Shown piece after piece: positions 7,938-18,258 of a stretch of DNA of 39,841 bases. Position numbers and translations under genes: made by a program. The first letter of the stretch is position 1, and the number at the start of each line of letters is the position of its first letter. The stretch covers positions 1 to 39,841 of the forward strand of contig CALXGC010000024.1 of assembly GCA_944387755.1 (NCBI GenBank), read 5' to 3'. The notes beneath the pieces were generated by a model, which was not told where the DNA came from, did not search any database, and worked only from the letters and a program-made list of their open reading frames with translations. This stretch comes from an uncultured Oscillospiraceae bacterium. GTDB taxonomy: Bacteria > Bacillota_A > Clostridia > Oscillospirales > Oscillospiraceae.

Positions 7938-9770
7938 ATGTGCGGTATTGTTGGATTTATTGGACGGGAGCCGGCGGCCCCCATCCTGCTGGACGGCCTG
8001 TCCCGGCTGGAGTACCGGGGCTATGATTCCGCCGGGTTGGCGGTGTACGACCAGGAGAAGGGCCTTCAGGTGGTGAAGGCCAAGGGGCGGCTTCAGGTGC
8101 TCCGTGACCTGACGGAGGACGGGGCCAGGGTCCCAGGCCTGATGGGCGTGGGGCACACCCGCTGGGCCACCCACGGGGCGCCAAACGACGAGAACGCCCA
8201 CCCCCAGGTGAGCCAGTCGGGCCGCATCGCCGTGGTCCACAACGGAATTGTGGAGAACTATGCGGAGCTGAAGAAGTTTCTGGAGGGCAGAGGGGTGACG
8301 TTTACCTCGGAGACGGACACGGAGGTGGTGGCCCAGCTTCTGGACTACTACTATGAGGGAAATCTTCTGGACGCGGTGTATAAGGTGATCCACCGCATCG
8401 AGGGGGCCTATGCCCTGGGAATTGTGTGCGCCGACGAGCCGGATAAGCTGGTGGCGGTGCGCAAGGACTCGCCCCTGATTCTGGGATACGGGGACGGCTT
8501 CCAGATGCTGGCCTCCGATGTGACGGCGGTGATTAAGTACACCAGAGAGGTGTGCTATCTGGACGACGGAGAGATGGCGGTGCTGACCTGCGGCGGCGTG
8601 CAGGTGTACGACGCCCTCCTCCAGCCGGTGGAGAAGAAGCGCTCCCATGTGGACTGGGAGATCTCCGCGGCGGAGAAGGGGGGATACCCCCACTTCATGT
8701 TCAAGGAGATTATGGAACAGCCCAAGGCCATCCGGGACACCATCTCCCCCCGCATCCGGGACGGGAAAGTGGTGCTGGACAATCTGACCATCACCAGGGC
8801 GGATTTGGAGAGAATGGACCGGTTCTATATCATCGCCTGCGGCTCCTCCTACCATGTGGGCATGGCCGCCAAGTATATTTTGGAGCGGCTGCTGCGCATT
8901 CCGGTGGAGGTGACGCTGGCCTCGGAGTTCCGGTACTGCAATCCCATTGTGTCGGACCGGACCCTGGCGGTGGTCATCAGCCAGTCCGGCGAGACCACCG
9001 ACACCCTGGCCGCCATGCGGGAGGCCAAGCGCCTGGGGGCGCGGGTGCTGTCCATCGTCAACGTGGTGGGCTCCACCATCGCCAGAGAGTCGGACGACGT
9101 GCTGTACACCTGGGCGGGGCCGGAGATCGCCGTGGCCACCACCAAGGCGTACTCCACGCAGCTGGCTGTCATCTATCTGATGGCGATTTACTTCGCCGGA
9201 CTGCTGGGCCGCCTGAGCCCCGCGCAGTCCGCGGCGCTGGTGGAGGAGCTCCAGGGCCTGCCAGCCAAGGCGGAGGAGGTCCTGAAGCACACCAAGGAGA
9301 TTCAGTACTACGCCTCCATCTACTTCAACCACGACTCGGTCTTTTTCATCGGCCGGAACATCGACTATGCCGTGGGCCTGGAGGGCTCTCTGAAGCTGAA
9401 GGAGATCTCCTACATCCACTCGGAGGCCTACGCCGCCGGAGAGCTGAAGCACGGCACCATCTCTCTCATTGAGGACGGCACCCTGGTGGTGGCGCTGGCC
9501 AGCTGGAGCGAGCTCTTCGACAAGCTGATGAGCAACGTGAAGGAGGTCAAGGCCAGAGGGGCCGACGTGGTCGGCCTGGCCACGGAGCGCCACCGGGAGG
9601 CCCTCGCCTCCCTGGTGGACAGCGCCCTGACCATCCCGGACGTGAACCCCATGTTCCTGCCCTCTCTGGAGGTCATCCCCATGCAGCTGTTCGCCTACTA
9701 TGTGGCGCTGATGCGGGGGTGCGACATCGACAAGCCCAGAAATCTGGCCAAAAGCGTGACAGTGGAATAA
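7938..9770 (+). CDS. glmS: Glutamine--fructose-6-phosphate aminotransferase (isomerizing)
   Basis: The protein has 610 residues, the normal length. It makes glucosamine-6-phosphate from fructose-6-phosphate and glutamine, the first step toward UDP-GlcNAc for peptidoglycan. The N-terminal glutaminase domain begins MCGIVGFIG, so Cys2 becomes the nucleophile after Met removal, and EYRGYDSAG follows. Two SIS sugar-isomerase domains follow: ACGSSYHVG and SQSGETTDT in the first, and the second domain holds EISYIHSEAYAAGELKHG. The C-terminus DKPRNLAKSVTVE is canonical. AGGAGG lies upstream of the ATG with good spacing. Expression is controlled by the ribozyme in the leader. A strong terminator ends the unit, so it is monocistronic or only linked to the lipid kinase by read-through. 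Confidence 0.97.
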   Translation: MCGIVGFIGREPAAPILLDGLSRLEYRGYDSAGLAVYDQEKGLQVVKAKGRLQVLRDLTEDGARVPGLMGVGHTRWATHGAPNDENAHPQVSQSGRIAVVHNGIVENYAELKKFLEGRGVTFTSETDTEVVAQLLDYYYEGNLLDAVYKVIHRIEGAYALGIVCADEPDKLVAVRKDSPLILGYGDGFQMLASDVTAVIKYTREVCYLDDGEMAVLTCGGVQVYDALLQPVEKKRSHVDWEISAAEKGGYPHFMFKEIMEQPKAIRDTISPRIRDGKVVLDNLTITRADLERMDRFYIIACGSSYHVGMAAKYILERLLRIPVEVTLASEFRYCNPIVSDRTLAVVISQSGETTDTLAAMREAKRLGARVLSIVNVVGSTIARESDDVLYTWAGPEIAVATTKAYSTQLAVIYLMAIYFAGLLGRLSPAQSAALVEELQGLPAKAEEVLKHTKEIQYYASIYFNHDSVFFIGRNIDYAVGLEGSLKLKEISYIHSEAYAAGELKHGTISLIEDGTLVVALASWSELFDKLMSNVKEVKARGADVVGLATERHREALASLVDSALTIPDVNPMFLPSLEVIPMQLFAYYVALMRGCDIDKPRNLAKSVTVE

Positions 9771-9776
9771 AACGCG

Positions 9777-9817
9777 GCCCTCCGCCTGCTTCCGGCAGGC
9801 GGAGGGCTGTTTTTTTG
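9777..9817 (+). terminator. Strong terminator after glmS
   Basis: A perfect 13-bp stem, 9777-9789 with 9795-9807 (GCCCTCCGCCTGC and its complement), loop TTCCG, then a run of T from 9810. Confidence 0.93.
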
Positions 9818-9819
9818 TT

Positions 9820-10114
9820 TAAAAGTCCGTCCCTCTGCGTACACTGTTCACTGTTATACAAAAAAATCAGACAATGGGATGAAAATGCGGAAAAATAAGA
9901 CAAACGCGGACGTTTGCCCTGAGACGGAGGGGGGAAAATACGCTAATCTGAAAACAGGGCCGCGGTCCGCGGGGGGCGGACGCCGGAAAAAATTTCGGCA
10001 ATTTGAAAAAATAAGGCAAAATTTTCTTGCAATTTTAGGCGAAAGCGCCTAGAATGACAGTATGGTATAGGGAACTTGCATGACCTGAATTCAAAAGTTG
10101 GGCGGTGAAGCAGT
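9820..10114 (+). promoter_or_regulatory. AT-rich regulatory region and promoter of the V-ATPase operon
   Basis: This stretch has no gene. A good promoter lies at 10027-10055: -35 TTGCAA (10027-10032), 17-base spacer, -10 TAGAAT (10050-10055). The spacer holds a perfect inverted repeat, TAGGCG 10036-10041 and CGCCTA 10046-10051, separated by AAAG, that touches the -10. Upstream is a run of A/T tracts with repeated GGCAATTT and GGCAAAATTTT words, a possible UP element or further operator, and a GC-rich hairpin-forming patch near 9965-9985 (GTCCGC with GCGGAC). Confidence 0.75.
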
Positions 10115-10426
10115 ATGGCATTGGAAGCGATTCAGCAGGTGACAGAACTGGAGGAACAGGTGAAAAAACAGAAGGAGGCTGCGGCGGCTCAGAATAAACA
10201 GCGTCTGCTGGAGGCCCAGCGGGCCGCCCGCCAGTCGGCGGAGCAGTCCCGCCAGCAGGCGCAGGCGCAGGCCCGCCAGATGATGGCGCAGGCCGAGGAG
10301 GAGGCCGCCCAGTGGACCCAGAAGGTTCTGGAGCAGGCCCGCCAGGACTGCGAAGGCCAAAAGGAGAAGGCCCGCAGCCGCTTGGAGCAGGCGGCGGCCT
10401 TCCTGGTGGAAAAGGTTGTGAGCTGA
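10115..10426 (+). CDS. V-type ATPase peripheral stalk subunit (H/G type)
   Basis: The protein has 103 residues and is almost entirely a charged, Gln/Glu/Ala-rich coiled coil with no membrane segment. That matches the small stalk subunit called H in archaeal AhaH naming (NtpF in Enterococcus hirae), which pairs with subunit E to hold the A3B3 head against the membrane subunit I. It is the first gene of the operon, and its TGA overlaps the ATG of subunit I (TGATG), which argues for translational coupling. The ribosome binding site is weak (GGGCGGTGA region). Confidence 0.85.
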   Translation: MALEAIQQVTELEEQVKKQKEAAAAQNKQRLLEAQRAARQSAEQSRQQAQAQARQMMAQAEEEAAQWTQKVLEQARQDCEGQKEKARSRLEQAAAFLVEKVVS

Positions 10427-12360
10427 TGGCGATTGTGAAAATGAAGCGGCTTCGGCTGCTGGCCATGGGCGCCGACCGGGAGGCGCTGCTGCACACCCTG
10501 CAGTCGGCAGGCTGCGTGCAGCTCAGCGAGCCCACGGCGGAGGACGGCGGGGAGGAGCTGCTGGCCCGCCTGACGCCGCCGGACGGGCAGAGGCTCTCCC
10601 AGGCGCAGGCCCGCCGCCAGGAGGCGGAGCGGGCGGTGGAGGTTCTGAAACGCCACGGGGCCAAGGGCAAGGGCTTTCTGACCCCCAAGCCCAGAACCTC
10701 TCAGGAGGCGCTCTGCCAGCCGGAGGCGGAGGCCCGCCAGGATCAGGCTGTGGCGGAGGTCCTGGAGAAGGAGCGGAGAGAGAGCGCGCTGACGGCCCAG
10801 CTGGAGAAGCTGGCCGCCCAGCGGGGGGCGCTGGCCCCCTGGCTGACGCTGGATATGCCGCTGGAGCAGACCTCTACAAAGGACATGCTGGTGCAGCTGG
10901 GCACGCTGACCGCCGCCCGTCCCTTTGAGGAGGCGGTGCAGGCGGCGGAGAGGGTCAGCGAGCTGACCTGTCTCATCCAGGCCAGTGCCGGCCGTGAGCT
11001 GCGCTGCTGCCTGCTGGTCTGCCACGCCAGCGTCCAGGACGAGGTGCTGGAGGCGCTGCGGGATTTCGGATGGTCCCGGGTGAATCTGGAGGGGTGGACC
11101 GGCACGGCGCGGGAGAACGACGCCCGCCTGGCACAGGAGCAGGAGAAGCTCCAAAAGGAGCTGGAGGAGACCCGCGCCGCCCTGGCCGGCATGGGCGGCT
11201 GTCTGGACGCGCTGTGCCAGGCGGCGGACCGGGCCGCGCTGGACGTCCGCCGGGAGGAGGGCGCGGCCAAGTTTTTGGACACGGAGCAGACGTTTTTGCT
11301 CCAGGGCTGGGTTCCGGCGGAGGGCTGGGAGAGCCTGAAGGCGGCGCTGGAGCGCTTCCCCTGTGCCTGGGAGATCGAGGACCCGGCGGAGGAGGACTAC
11401 CCAAAGGTGCCGGTGCAGCTGAAGAACAACTGGTTCACCCGGCCGCTGAACATGGTGACGGAGATGTACTCCCTGCCCGCCTATGGCACGGTGGACCCCA
11501 ACCCGCTGATGGCGCCGTTTTTCATTTTGTTTTATGGGATTATGATGGCGGATATGGCCTATGGCCTGCTGATGCTGCTGCTGGGATACCTGCTGCTGTT
11601 CCGGAAAAAGGCGGGGGGAACCCTGGGCCACATGGGGGGGCTGCTGCTGCTGTGCGGCGTGAGCACCTTTGTGATGGGCGCGATTACCGGCGGTTTTCTG
11701 GGGGACTTTATCACCCAGCTCACCACCATGCTCGACCCGGAGCACCCCGTCTCCCTGCCGGCGCTGTTTACCCCCCTGGACGACACCATGATGATTCTCA
11801 TCGGCGCAATCTGTCTGGGCTTTATCCAGGTCGTCACCGGCATGGCCGTCAGCGTGGTGCAGAAGGTGAAGGCTGGCCAGCTGGCGGACGCCTTCTGGGA
11901 GGAGATCACCTGGTGGCTGGTGTTCCTGGGGGCCGGCCTGCTGGCCCTGGGCGTGACCCCTGTGGTGCTGTATGCCGGCCTTGTGCTGGTGGTGGCGGGG
12001 CCGCTGGTGAACGGGAGGGGCATGGGGAAAATTACCGGAGTGTTCGGCTCGCTGTACAACCACGTCACCGGATACTTTGGAGATTTCCTGTCCTACTCCC
12101 GTCTGATGGCGCTGATGCTGGCCGGTTCTGTTATCGCCCAGGTATTTAATACGCTGGGGACCATTGCCGGAAACGTGGCGGTCTTTGTTGTTGTCTCTCT
12201 GGTGGGCAACGCCCTGAACTTCCTGCTGAACCTGCTCAGCTGCTATGTCCACGACCTGCGGCTGCAGTGTCTGGAGTACTTCAACAAGTTCTATCAGGAC
12301 GGCGGAAAGCCCTTTGTCCCCCTGGACCTGCGCACGAAATATTATGACGTTGTAAAATAA
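10426..12360 (+). CDS. ntpI: V-type ATPase subunit I (a-subunit)
   Basis: The protein has 644 residues, the family's usual length. The N-terminal half (about 1-330) is soluble and helical and docks the peripheral stalks. The C-terminal half has seven or eight membrane helices, starting near FFILFYGIMMADMAYGLLM. The conserved arginine that faces the rotor ring is R559, in LSYSRLMALMLAG. Together with the K ring this subunit forms the ion path. The start at 10426 overlaps the upstream stop codon. It is separated from ntpK by 122 bases holding a strong hairpin, the only large gap inside the operon. Confidence 0.95.
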   Translation: MAIVKMKRLRLLAMGADREALLHTLQSAGCVQLSEPTAEDGGEELLARLTPPDGQRLSQAQARRQEAERAVEVLKRHGAKGKGFLTPKPRTSQEALCQPEAEARQDQAVAEVLEKERRESALTAQLEKLAAQRGALAPWLTLDMPLEQTSTKDMLVQLGTLTAARPFEEAVQAAERVSELTCLIQASAGRELRCCLLVCHASVQDEVLEALRDFGWSRVNLEGWTGTARENDARLAQEQEKLQKELEETRAALAGMGGCLDALCQAADRAALDVRREEGAAKFLDTEQTFLLQGWVPAEGWESLKAALERFPCAWEIEDPAEEDYPKVPVQLKNNWFTRPLNMVTEMYSLPAYGTVDPNPLMAPFFILFYGIMMADMAYGLLMLLLGYLLLFRKKAGGTLGHMGGLLLLCGVSTFVMGAITGGFLGDFITQLTTMLDPEHPVSLPALFTPLDDTMMILIGAICLGFIQVVTGMAVSVVQKVKAGQLADAFWEEITWWLVFLGAGLLALGVTPVVLYAGLVLVVAGPLVNGRGMGKITGVFGSLYNHVTGYFGDFLSYSRLMALMLAGSVIAQVFNTLGTIAGNVAVFVVVSLVGNALNFLLNLLSCYVHDLRLQCLEYFNKFYQDGGKPFVPLDLRTKYYDVVK

Positions 12361-12383
12361 ATAAAAAATAAAACAAATGCTGA

Positions 12384-12965
<582 letters not shown>

Positions 12966-12988
12966 CCCTGGACATAGGGGGATTTGTT

Positions 12989-13678
12989 ATGGACGGATTG
13001 GAAAAAATCACAGCCCGCATTCGGGAGGACGCGGACCGGGAGATCGCCGGGATGAAGGCGCAGGCAGACCAGCAGATTCAGGCCCTTCAGGCCCAGTCCC
13101 AGGCCCAGGCGGACAAGGAGCGGGCGGAGATTTTGGCCCGCGGCCAGCGGGCGGCGGCGGAGCGGCTGGAGCGCCTGAAATCCGCAGCCCAGATGGAGCG
13201 GCGGAAGCTGGAGCTGGCCGCCAAGCAGGAGGTGCTGGGGGAGGCCTTTGACCTGGCGCTGGAGAAGCTGTGCACCTTGCCGGAGGAGGAATACATCCGG
13301 CTGCTGACCGGACTGGTGCTCCGGGCGGTCTCCACCGGCCGGGAGCAGCTTGTGTTTTCCCAGAAGGACCGGAACCGCATTGGAAAAGCGGTGGTGGTGG
13401 CCGCCAACGAGGCCCTGGTGAAACAGGTGGTCCCGGAGCTGCCCGACGCCCTGGCGGAGTCCAGGGTGGGGACGTTCCTGGGCAAAGTGGTCAACAGCGC
13501 CGCCGCCCAGATTACCGGCGCCGGCCTGCTCACCCTGTCGGAGGAGACGCGGCCCATCCGGGGCGGCTTTATCCTTGTGGACGGGCCGGTGGAGGTCAAC
13601 TGCTCCTTTGAGACCCTGCTGCGCATTCAGCGGGAGAAGCTGGAGAAGCCGGCGGCGGAGATCCTGTTCGGCGCGTAA
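12989..13678 (+). CDS. ntpE: V-type ATPase subunit E (peripheral stalk)
   Basis: The protein has 229 residues. The N-terminal half (to about residue 90) is a long charged helix rich in Ala, Gln and Glu, the C-terminal half is globular, and it ends with GGFILVDGPVEVNCSFE, the conserved end of subunit E. It pairs with the small stalk subunit encoded first in the operon. The start at 12989 was preferred to an ATG 27 bases earlier because AGGGGGA lies 7 bases upstream of it. Its TAA overlaps an ATG of the next reading frame (TAATG). Confidence 0.92.
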   Translation: MDGLEKITARIREDADREIAGMKAQADQQIQALQAQSQAQADKERAEILARGQRAAAERLERLKSAAQMERRKLELAAKQEVLGEAFDLALEKLCTLPEEEYIRLLTGLVLRAVSTGREQLVFSQKDRNRIGKAVVVAANEALVKQVVPELPDALAESRVGTFLGKVVNSAAAQITGAGLLTLSEETRPIRGGFILVDGPVEVNCSFETLLRIQREKLEKPAAEILFGA

Positions 13679-13743
13679 TGGAAGAGGCGGAGCGGGAGCC
13701 GTTTCCGGCGGCCCGCCTGGAGAGACCCGAAAGGGGTGGTAGT

Positions 13744-14742
13744 TTGTCCCGTAAAAAAGATACGGATTATTTGGCGGTCTCCACCCGCATCCACGCCATG
13801 GAGAACCGGATGCTCAACCGGGAGCGGATGGACCGCATGATTGACGCCAGAGACGAGGGCGAGGTCCGGAAAATTTTGATGGAGTGCGGCTATATGCCGC
13901 CGGAGGAGCTGTCCGCCCAGGGGGTGGGGGAGATGCTCTCCCAGGCCCAGGCGGAGGTGTTCCGGGACATCCTGGGGGCGGCCCCCGACCCCAGAGTGGC
14001 CGGCGTATTTCAGATGAAATACGACTACCACAACGCCAAGGTGCTGGTGAAGGGGGAGGCCAGAGGCCTGCAGGAGGACCGCCTGCTGCTGCCCGGCGGG
14101 CGGTATGCCCCGGAGGCGCTGGCGGAGCAGTACCGGAAGGACGCTCTCTCCGGCGTAAGCCTCCGGTTCCGGGAGGCGCTGCGGGAGGCGAAGGAGATTT
14201 TGTCCTCCACCCACGACCCCCAGCGGTCGGACGCGGCCCTGGACCGGGCCTGCTTTGAGGAGATGCTCCAGACGGCCAGGGCGTGCGAAAGTCCGTTTCT
14301 GGAGGGCTATGTGCGTCTGAGCGTGGACGCGGCCAACCTGCGCACCGCCGTGCGGGTGGCCCGCATGGAGAAGGAGAGCAGCTTTTTGCTCCAGGTGCTG
14401 CTGCCCGGCGGAAACGCCGCGCCCAGCGCCCTGGCCGCCGTCCGGGGGGAGGACCTGGGGGGCCTGTTTCAGACCGGACCGCTGGCACAGGCCGCCCAGC
14501 TGGGGGCCAAAGCGGCGCGGCCGGCGGGGGGACCCCTGACGGCCTTTGAGCGGGCGTGTGACGACGCCGTCACCCGGTATATGTCCGACGCCCGGCGCAT
14601 TCCCTTCGGAGAGCAGACGGTGATTGCGTATCTGTACGCCAGGGAGGCGGAGCTCACCGCCATCCGCACCATCCTGTCGGGCCGCCGGGCCGGACTGGAG
14701 GGCTCCGTGATTCGGGAGCGGCTGCGGGAAACCTATGTGTAG
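13744..14742 (+). CDS. ntpC: V-type ATPase subunit C (central stalk to ring adapter)
   Basis: Subunit C (d-type) sits on top of the K ring and connects it to the shaft D-F. From the TTG at 13744 the protein has 332 residues, very near the 323-330 of known homologues, and the typical YLAVSTRIHAMENRML start follows within about 20 residues. AAAGGGGTGG lies just upstream. An in-frame ATG at 13678, overlapping the ntpE stop, would add 22 residues not typical of the family; it cannot be excluded because it would allow coupled translation. The sequence has no membrane segment. Confidence 0.9.
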   Translation: MSRKKDTDYLAVSTRIHAMENRMLNRERMDRMIDARDEGEVRKILMECGYMPPEELSAQGVGEMLSQAQAEVFRDILGAAPDPRVAGVFQMKYDYHNAKVLVKGEARGLQEDRLLLPGGRYAPEALAEQYRKDALSGVSLRFREALREAKEILSSTHDPQRSDAALDRACFEEMLQTARACESPFLEGYVRLSVDAANLRTAVRVARMEKESSFLLQVLLPGGNAAPSALAAVRGEDLGGLFQTGPLAQAAQLGAKAARPAGGPLTAFERACDDAVTRYMSDARRIPFGEQTVIAYLYAREAELTAIRTILSGRRAGLEGSVIRERLRETYV

Positions 14743-14756
14743 CGGAGGAACGTCAG

Positions 14757-15065
14757 ATGTACCGGATTGCAGTGATTGGAGACCGGGACAGCGTGCTGGG
14801 CTTTCAGGCCCTGGGGCTGGAGGCGTGCCCGGTGGAGACGGTGGAGGAGGCCCGTCAGGCCATCCACCGCATGGCCAAGGAGAATTACGCCATTCTCTAT
14901 CTGACAGAACAGCTGGCCGCCCGGCTTCAGCCGGAGCTTGCCCGGTATCAGGACGCCCTCACGCCGGCCATTATTTTGATTCCGGGGAAGGAAGGTTCCC
15001 TGGGCATCGGCATGGCCAATGTGAAGACCGCCGTGGAGCGGGCGGTGGGGGCGGATATTCTGTGA
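14757..15065 (+). CDS. V-type ATPase subunit F (central shaft)
   Basis: The protein has 102 residues. It begins [19 protein letters not shown], typical of the small Rossmann-like subunit F (called NtpG in Enterococcus), which binds subunit D in the rotating shaft. A GCGGAGGAACG site precedes the ATG. It lies 14 bases after ntpC and 34 bases before ntpA, inside the operon. Confidence 0.93.
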   Translation: MYRIAVIGDRDSVLGFQALGLEACPVETVEEARQAIHRMAKENYAILYLTEQLAARLQPELARYQDALTPAIILIPGKEGSLGIGMANVKTAVERAVGADIL

Positions 15066-15099
15066 CAATGCAGGAAGGCAGAAAGAAGGTAACGAGCCT

Positions 15100-16872
15100 A
15101 TGGGAAAAATCGTAAAGGTCTCCGGCCCTCTGGTGGTGGCCACCGGAATGCAGGAGGCCAATATGGCCGACGTGGTCCGGGTGGGAGAGCAGCGCCTCAT
15201 CGGTGAGATTCTGAACATGACCGGGGACGCGGCCTCCATCCAGGTGTATGAGGAGACCTCCGGCCTGGGTCCCGGCGCAGAGGTTGTCACCACCGGCGCG
15301 CCGCTGTCTGTGGAACTGGGCCCCGGCCTGATTGAGACGATTTACGACGGCATCCAGCGGCCCCTGGAGGTCATCCGGGAGAAGAGCGGCAGCAGCAACC
15401 TGCCCCGGGGCATCGAGGTGCCCGCCCTGGACCGGGAGAAGAAGTGGGAGTTCACCCCCGTTGTCAAGCCCGGCGACCAGGTGGTGGGGGGCGACGTGCT
15501 GGGTACTGTGCAGGAGACGGATTCCATTCTCCACAAGATTATGCTCCCCCCTGGAATGCAGGGGACCATTGTATCCATTCAGAGCGGCTCCTTCACCGTC
15601 ACCGACCCGGTGTATGTGCTCCAGAAGGAGGACGGAGCTCAGGTGGAGCTGCCCATGATGCAGAAGTGGCCCGTCCGTGTGGGCCGGCCCTACCGGCACA
15701 AGTATCCCCCCGAAATTCCGCTCCAGTCGGGACAGCGGATTGTGGACACCTTTTTCCCTGTGGCCAAAGGGGGCACCGCCGCCATCCCCGGCCCCTTCGG
15801 CTCCGGCAAGACGGTGATGCAGCACGCCCTGGCCAAGTGGTCCGACGTGGACCTGGTGGTCTACATCGGCTGCGGCGAGCGGGGCAATGAGATGACCGAC
15901 GTGCTCCGGGAGTTCCCTGAACTGGTGGACCCCCGCACGGGCCAGTCCCTGATGAAGCGGACGGTTCTGATTGCCAACACCTCGGACATGCCCGTGGCCG
16001 CCCGTGAGGCGTCCATCTACACGGGCATTACCATCGCCGAGTATTTCCGGGACATGGGCTACGCCGTGGCCGTCATTGCCGACTCCACCTCCCGGTGGGC
16101 GGAGGCCTTACGGGAGATGTCCGGCCGTCTGGAGGAGATGCCCGGCGAGGAGGGCTACCCCGCCTATCTGAGCTCCCGTCTGGCCCAGTTCTATGAGCGG
16201 GCGGGCAGCGTGGCCTGCCTGGGCTCCGACGGCCGCCGGGGCAGCCTGACGGCGGTGGGGGCCGTGTCCCCTCCCGGCGGCGACCTGTCCGAGCCCGTGT
16301 CCCAGGCCACCATGCGCATCGTAAAGGTGTTCTGGGCCCTGGACTCCTCTCTGGCCTACCGCCGCCACTTCCCCGCCATCAACTGGCTGAACTCCTACTC
16401 CCTGTATCTGGACTCTCTGAAGCCCTGGTATGACGAGCATCTGGGCAAAGAATTCCTGCAGAACCGGGAGTGGGCCATGGGTGTCCTCCAGGAGGAGGCC
16501 AGCCTCAACGAGATTGTGCAGCTTGTGGGCAAGGACTCCCTGTCCGCCGCCGACCAGATTACGCTGGAGACCGCCAAGATGATCCGGGAGGACTTTTTGC
16601 AGCAGAACTCCTTTGTGGACATCGACGCCTACTCGGAGTACGACCGGCAGGAGCGGATGCTGGCCCTGATCCGGGCCTACGACGTCCGGTGCCGCGCTGC
16701 GGCGGAGCGCGGCGGAGCCATCGCCGAACTGTTTGCCGTCCCCGTGCGGGAGAAGATTGGCCGGGCCAAGTCTGTGCCCGCCGGCGAGTACCGGGAGGCC
16801 TACGCCGCCATGGACCGGGAGATGGAGGACCAGCTTGAGGCCGCCGCCCAGAAGGGAGAGAGTGCGCTATGA
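15100..16872 (+). CDS. ntpA: V-type ATPase catalytic subunit A
   Basis: The protein has 590 residues, the usual length. The P-loop GPFGSGKT is at residues 231-238 and is followed by the conserved CGERGNEM. The non-homologous insert typical of subunit A (about residues 115-190) is present. Three copies alternate with subunit B and hydrolyse or make ATP. The start is preceded by AGAAAGAAGG. The ATG of ntpB overlaps the end of this gene (ATGA). Confidence 0.97.
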   Translation: MGKIVKVSGPLVVATGMQEANMADVVRVGEQRLIGEILNMTGDAASIQVYEETSGLGPGAEVVTTGAPLSVELGPGLIETIYDGIQRPLEVIREKSGSSNLPRGIEVPALDREKKWEFTPVVKPGDQVVGGDVLGTVQETDSILHKIMLPPGMQGTIVSIQSGSFTVTDPVYVLQKEDGAQVELPMMQKWPVRVGRPYRHKYPPEIPLQSGQRIVDTFFPVAKGGTAAIPGPFGSGKTVMQHALAKWSDVDLVVYIGCGERGNEMTDVLREFPELVDPRTGQSLMKRTVLIANTSDMPVAAREASIYTGITIAEYFRDMGYAVAVIADSTSRWAEALREMSGRLEEMPGEEGYPAYLSSRLAQFYERAGSVACLGSDGRRGSLTAVGAVSPPGGDLSEPVSQATMRIVKVFWALDSSLAYRRHFPAINWLNSYSLYLDSLKPWYDEHLGKEFLQNREWAMGVLQEEASLNEIVQLVGKDSLSAADQITLETAKMIREDFLQQNSFVDIDAYSEYDRQERMLALIRAYDVRCRAAAERGGAIAELFAVPVREKIGRAKSVPAGEYREAYAAMDREMEDQLEAAAQKGESAL

Positions 16873-18245
16873 TCCGGGAGTACAGGACAATTCAGGAGAT
16901 CTCCGGCCCGCTGATGGTGGTCAACCGGGTCCAGGGCGTCACCTACGACGAGCTGGGGGAGATCGAGCTCACCGACGGCGCCGTCCGCCGCTGCCAGGTG
17001 CTGGAGGTCAACGGGGACACCGCCGTGGTGCAGCTGTTTGAAAACTCCGCCGGCATCAACCTGGCGGAATCGAAAATCCGCTTTTTGGGCCACCCCCTCC
17101 AGCTGGGCGTGTCTGAGGATATGCTGGGCCGGGTGTTCAACGGCATGGGCGAGCCCATCGACGGCGGCCCCGCCATTCTGGCCGACGAGTACCGGGACAT
17201 CAACGGCCTGGCCATGAACCCCGCCGCCCGGGACTACCCCAACGAGTTTATTCAGACGGGCATCTCTACCATCGACGGCCTGAACACCCTGGTGCGCGGA
17301 CAGAAGCTGCCGATTTTCAGCGGCTCCGGCCTGCCCCATGCGGCCCTAGCCGCCCAGATCGCCCGGCAGGCCAGGGTGCTGGACGGGGAGTCCAAGTTTG
17401 CCGTGGTCTTCGCCGCCATCGGCATCACCTTTGAGGAGTCCGAGTTCTTTGTCCAGGAGTTCCGGCGCACCGGCGCCATCGACCGCACGGTGCTGTTCAC
17501 CAACCTGGCCAACGACCCGGCGGTGGAGCGCATCGCCACCCCCCGCATGGCCCTGACGGCGGCGGAGTATCTGGCCTTTGAGAAAAACATGCATGTGCTG
17601 GTCATCATGACGGACATCACCAACTACGCCGAGGCGCTCCGGGAGGTCTCCGCCGCCAAGAATGAGGTCCCCGGCCGCCGGGGCTATCCGGGCTATCTGT
17701 ATACCAACCTGGCCACGCTCTACGAGCGGGCCGGCCGGCAGCTGGGCAAGGAGGGCTCCATCACCCTTATCCCCATTCTGACCATGCCGGAGGACGACAA
17801 GACCCACCCCATTCCCGAACTCACCGGCTATATCACCGAGGGACAGATTATCCTCTCCCGGGAGCTGTACCGCAAGGGCATCATCCCGCCGGTGGACGTG
17901 CTGCCCTCCCTGTCCCGTCTGAAGGACAAGGGTACCGGCAAGGGCAAGACGAGAGAGGACCACTCCGGCACGATGAACCAGCTCTTCTCCGCCTATGCCA
18001 CCGGCAAGGAGAACAAGGAGCTCATGTCCATCCTGGGCGAGGCCGCCCTGAGTCCCACCGACCTGCTGTACGCCAAGTTCGCCGACGAGTTTGAAAAGCG
18101 CTATGTGGCCCAGGGGACCGACGAGAACCGCTCCATTGAGGAGACGCTGGATTTGGGCTGGGAGCTTTTGAGCATTCTGCCCCGGAGCGAGCTCAAACGC
18201 ATCAAACCGGAGTATATCGACAAGTACCTGCCCAAAAAGAATTGA
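16869..18245 (+). CDS. ntpB: V-type ATPase subunit B (non-catalytic nucleotide-binding)
   Basis: The protein has 458 residues, the normal length. It begins [15 protein letters not shown] and lacks a P-loop, as expected for the regulatory B subunit; [18 protein letters not shown] stands where the P-loop is in subunit [21 protein letters not shown] sequence (here [17 protein letters not shown]) is canonical. It alternates with subunit A in the head. The overlap with ntpA implies coupled translation and equal amounts. Confidence 0.97.
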   Translation: MIREYRTIQEISGPLMVVNRVQGVTYDELGEIELTDGAVRRCQVLEVNGDTAVVQLFENSAGINLAESKIRFLGHPLQLGVSEDMLGRVFNGMGEPIDGGPAILADEYRDINGLAMNPAARDYPNEFIQTGISTIDGLNTLVRGQKLPIFSGSGLPHAALAAQIARQARVLDGESKFAVVFAAIGITFEESEFFVQEFRRTGAIDRTVLFTNLANDPAVERIATPRMALTAAEYLAFEKNMHVLVIMTDITNYAEALREVSAAKNEVPGRRGYPGYLYTNLATLYERAGRQLGKEGSITLIPILTMPEDDKTHPIPELTGYITEGQIILSRELYRKGIIPPVDVLPSLSRLKDKGTGKGKTREDHSGTMNQLFSAYATGKENKELMSILGEAALSPTDLLYAKFADEFEKRYVAQGTDENRSIEETLDLGWELLSILPRSELKRIKPEYIDKYLPKKN

Positions 18246-18258
18246 AGGGGGGATTTGA

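Noticed and set aside
7625..8026. Plus-strand open frame between the lipid kinase and glmS
   Set aside because: It covers the glmS ribozyme and runs into glmS in another frame; the conserved RNA structure explains the sequence.
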